Source: an uncultured Lachnospiraceae bacterium
Lineage (GTDB): Bacteria > Bacillota > Clostridia > Lachnospirales > Lachnospiraceae
Reading direction: 5' to 3'
Length of the DNA stretch: 8,141 bases
Assembly (NCBI GenBank): GCA_910577655.1
Contig: CAJTOW010000150.1
Span: 1 to 8,141, forward strand
Under the pieces are notes generated by a model. That model saw only the letters and a list, made by a program, of their open reading frames with translations, was not told the origin of the DNA and did not search any database. Numbering within the stretch: position 1 is the first letter of the stretch; each line of letters begins with the position of its first letter. A program made the position numbers and the translations under genes. This document shows, in pieces, positions 7,063-8,141 of this stretch.

Positions 7063-7524
7063 CTACCGGATCCTCACCGGGATCCCTGCCATAACCCGGT
7101 ACACTTCACTGGCCCCGGCGGCCAGCAGCTGTCCGGCGGCTCCCACAGCCTCCCGGTAATCCCGCTCCCACCTTTCCATGGGCACAATCCCGCATCCCAC
7201 TTCATCCATGGTGATGATATCCGGTCCGGAAGCCAGTACCTGCCGGGTCAGCTCCAGCACATCCTCTCCCCGGCCCATGGCCTGCCGGACAAACCCATGG
7301 TAATTCACCAGGATACGCTTTCCTTCCCGCATTCCCGGCGTCGTCTCTTCCTTGCAGCCTCCTTCAGGGATTTCTGCGAAACTTCCTCTGGAAATTTCCC
7401 CGGAAACGTTTCCGCAGGCCATGCCGTCTGCCAGCCGGAGCCGGAATTCTTCCTCCGACAGCCCTGACAACTGTCTTGCGTATTGCCGCTTTCCCTGAAA
7501 TGCCCCTCCTATGATCAGAATCAT
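7063..7524 (-). CDS. cobU: CobU-like cobinamide kinase / guanylyltransferase family protein, divergent and short
   Basis: By family and position this corresponds to CobU, which phosphorylates adenosylcobinamide and then transfers GMP to give adenosylcobinamide-GDP for CobS. The N-terminus MILIIGGAFQGKRQYA aligns with the CobU P-loop MILVTGGARSGKS. The C-terminal half keeps the signature MDEVGCGIVPMERWERDYRE (106-125) and the ending ASEVYRVMAGIPVRI. Two canonical features are missing. The P-loop serine is arginine (Arg13), and there is no counterpart of the RHxxxRPxxW-type block holding the histidine that carries GMP in the Salmonella enzyme. The length is 153 residues against about 180. A conserved-looking VNYHGF (His76) remains. 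The start is the ATG at 7524. AGGAGG lies 12 bases upstream, with AAGG closer. An in-frame extension to 7629 reads through a hairpin and is rejected. It may perform only one of the two reactions, or act differently. Confidence 0.82.
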   Translation of the reverse strand: MILIIGGAFQGKRQYARQLSGLSEEEFRLRLADGMACGNVSGEISRGSFAEIPEGGCKEETTPGMREGKRILVNYHGFVRQAMGRGEDVLELTRQVLASGPDIITMDEVGCGIVPMERWERDYREAVGAAGQLLAAGASEVYRVMAGIPVRIR

Positions 7525-7564
7525 CGTCTGTACCTTCCTCCTGAACCGGACAAACCGGAACCGT

Positions 7565-7591
7565 AACAGTTCAGATCCCCCCCGAACTGTT
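7565..7591 (-). repeat. Intercistronic hairpin repeat, copy C (cobS-cobU gap)
   Basis: AACAGTTCAG (7565-7574) pairs with CCGAACTGTT (7582-7591) with one A-C mismatch. The loop is again 7 bases, ATCCCCC. Sequence and geometry (10-7-10) match copy A. It sits in the 141-base gap between the cobS stop and the cobU start, 74 bases after the cobS stop and 40 bases before the cobU ATG. The rest of the gap contains an isolated TTGACA (7629-7624, minus) and the palindrome CAAAATTTTG, but no convincing promoter. Confidence 0.65.
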
Positions 7592-7665
7592 TCCCGAAGC
7601 CAAAATTTTGTGCAGGATTTCCTTGTCAAGGGCCCGAATTTTCAGTCCGGCAGATGCACATCCTT

Positions 7666-8141
7666 TCAGCAGAATCCTGCCAGTACCGCTACCATCCCAA
7701 GCTCCGCAAGCTGAAGAAAATAGCCGGCCAGATCCCCGGTAATGCCTCCAAATTCCTTCATTGCCATATGGTGATACCACCAGAAAATGACCAGAGCCAC
7801 CACGGTCATGCAGCAGCCGGCCAGAATACCTGCGGTCACAGCCAGGAATCCTGCTGCCAGACAAAACCATCCTGCCATACACCATTCCACTGCCTGATCT
7901 GATGCCTGTCTGGCAAAGGTGCTGGCGAGCCCTTCCCTTTTTGCCTTGGGAAACCCCACCAGGGCCCAGCCGCTCAGCGCCCGGGGCATCACATACACTG
8001 CCAGGACTGCCGGAAAAGCTCCCTCCCCCAGTCCGCTGAAGGCGCTGACATACAAGAGCAGATACACTCCGCATCCAATAATGGCAAATGCCCCCGTGTG
8101 GGGATCCTTCAATATCTCCAGCTTCCGCTCCCGGGACTGAC
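7666..8141 (-). CDS. cobS: Adenosylcobinamide-GDP ribazoletransferase (cobalamin synthase), C-terminal part
   Basis: This integral-membrane enzyme joins adenosylcobinamide-GDP to alpha-ribazole (or its phosphate), the last assembly step of adenosylcobalamin. The gene is cut at the right window edge. The reading frame is open through 8141 and encodes about the last 158 residues of a protein that is usually near 250. The visible part opens with SRERKLEILKDPHTGAFAII, the family block after the metal-binding DGxxD region, which lies outside the window. Hydrophobic helices follow, and near the C-terminus is the signature EFGGITGDLAGYFLQLAEL. A TTG codon at 8112-8110 lies inside the conserved block and is not the start. 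The stop is TGA at 7668-7666. The missing N-terminal half prevents judging catalytic completeness. Confidence 0.93.
   Translation of the reverse strand, partial: QSRERKLEILKDPHTGAFAIIGCGVYLLLYVSAFSGLGEGAFPAVLAVYVMPRALSGWALVGFPKAKREGLASTFARQASDQAVEWCMAGWFCLAAGFLAVTAGILAGCCMTVVALVIFWWYHHMAMKEFGGITGDLAGYFLQLAELGMVAVLAGFC

Noticed and set aside
7525..7629. In-frame N-terminal extension of the CobU-like protein
   Set aside because: The 35 extra residues precede the P-loop strand that normally begins CobU, are Arg-rich, and would translate through hairpin copy C. The ATG at 7524 has a purine-rich ribosome binding site.
7624..7629. Perfect TTGACA (minus strand) as a cobU promoter
   Set aside because: The only -10 candidates at 16-18 bases are AATTTT, ATTTTG and TTTTGG, which match the consensus poorly. 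Kept only as a note in the hairpin C entry.
6948..7665. Cobalamin riboswitch or other aptamer in the cob gaps
   Set aside because: The gaps are at most 141 bases and show only the short hairpins; no cobalamin-box-like conserved sequence was recognised. If a riboswitch exists it should lie upstream of cobS, outside the window.
7571..8074. Minus-strand open frame of 167 codons overlapping cobS
   Set aside because: It runs in a different frame through the conserved cobS C-terminus, which carries the family signature. The alternative translation is Gly/Ser/Arg-rich with no recognisable motif.

Overview
The window looks like the chromosome of a gut-type Firmicute, most likely a fairly GC-rich member of the Lachnospiraceae / Clostridium cluster XIVa. 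The basis is strong GGAGG-type ribosome binding sites, a YesN/YesM-type two-component system with a membrane-anchored sugar-binding-like protein, and a CobU variant that I associate with clostridia. This is inferred from gene content and style, not from a marker gene. All seven supported genes lie on the minus strand, so transcription runs from position 8141 towards position 1. No mobile element, rRNA, tRNA or CRISPR array is visible.

Block 1 (8141 down to 4784) holds the late, nucleotide-loop half of adenosylcobalamin synthesis: cobS (5' end cut by the window edge), cobU, cbiB and cobD. CobD makes the aminopropanol-phosphate linker from threonine phosphate. CbiB joins the linker to adenosylcobyric acid. 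The CobU-like protein sits where activation to the GDP form is expected. CobS condenses that product with alpha-ribazole. The three gaps between these genes (141, 115 and 82 bases) each contain a related short hairpin, which is the clearest structure not explained by the genes.

Block 2 (4696 down to 205) is a sensory cassette. It holds a YesN-type response regulator (receiver plus AraC DNA-binding domain), a YesM-type sensor kinase (extracellular sensor, HAMP, His kinase), and a periplasmic-binding-protein-like polypeptide held by an N-terminal membrane helix with no lipobox. The kinase stop and the next ATG are immediately adjacent (TGA-ATG), so the kinase and binding protein are probably translationally coupled. 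The arrangement resembles three-component sugar sensors such as XylFII-LytS-YesN, in which an anchored binding protein presents the ligand state to the kinase. The ligand cannot be read from the sequence.

The left end (1-204) has no gene I can support. It holds a terminator-like hairpin with a U-tract, a second stem that would be mutually exclusive with it, and a short direct repeat. The genes are mostly conventional. The points worth a second look are the repeated cob hairpins, the CobU-like protein lacking canonical catalytic residues, the anchored three-component sensor, and the paired CCGGGA palindromes in front of the regulator and kinase genes.
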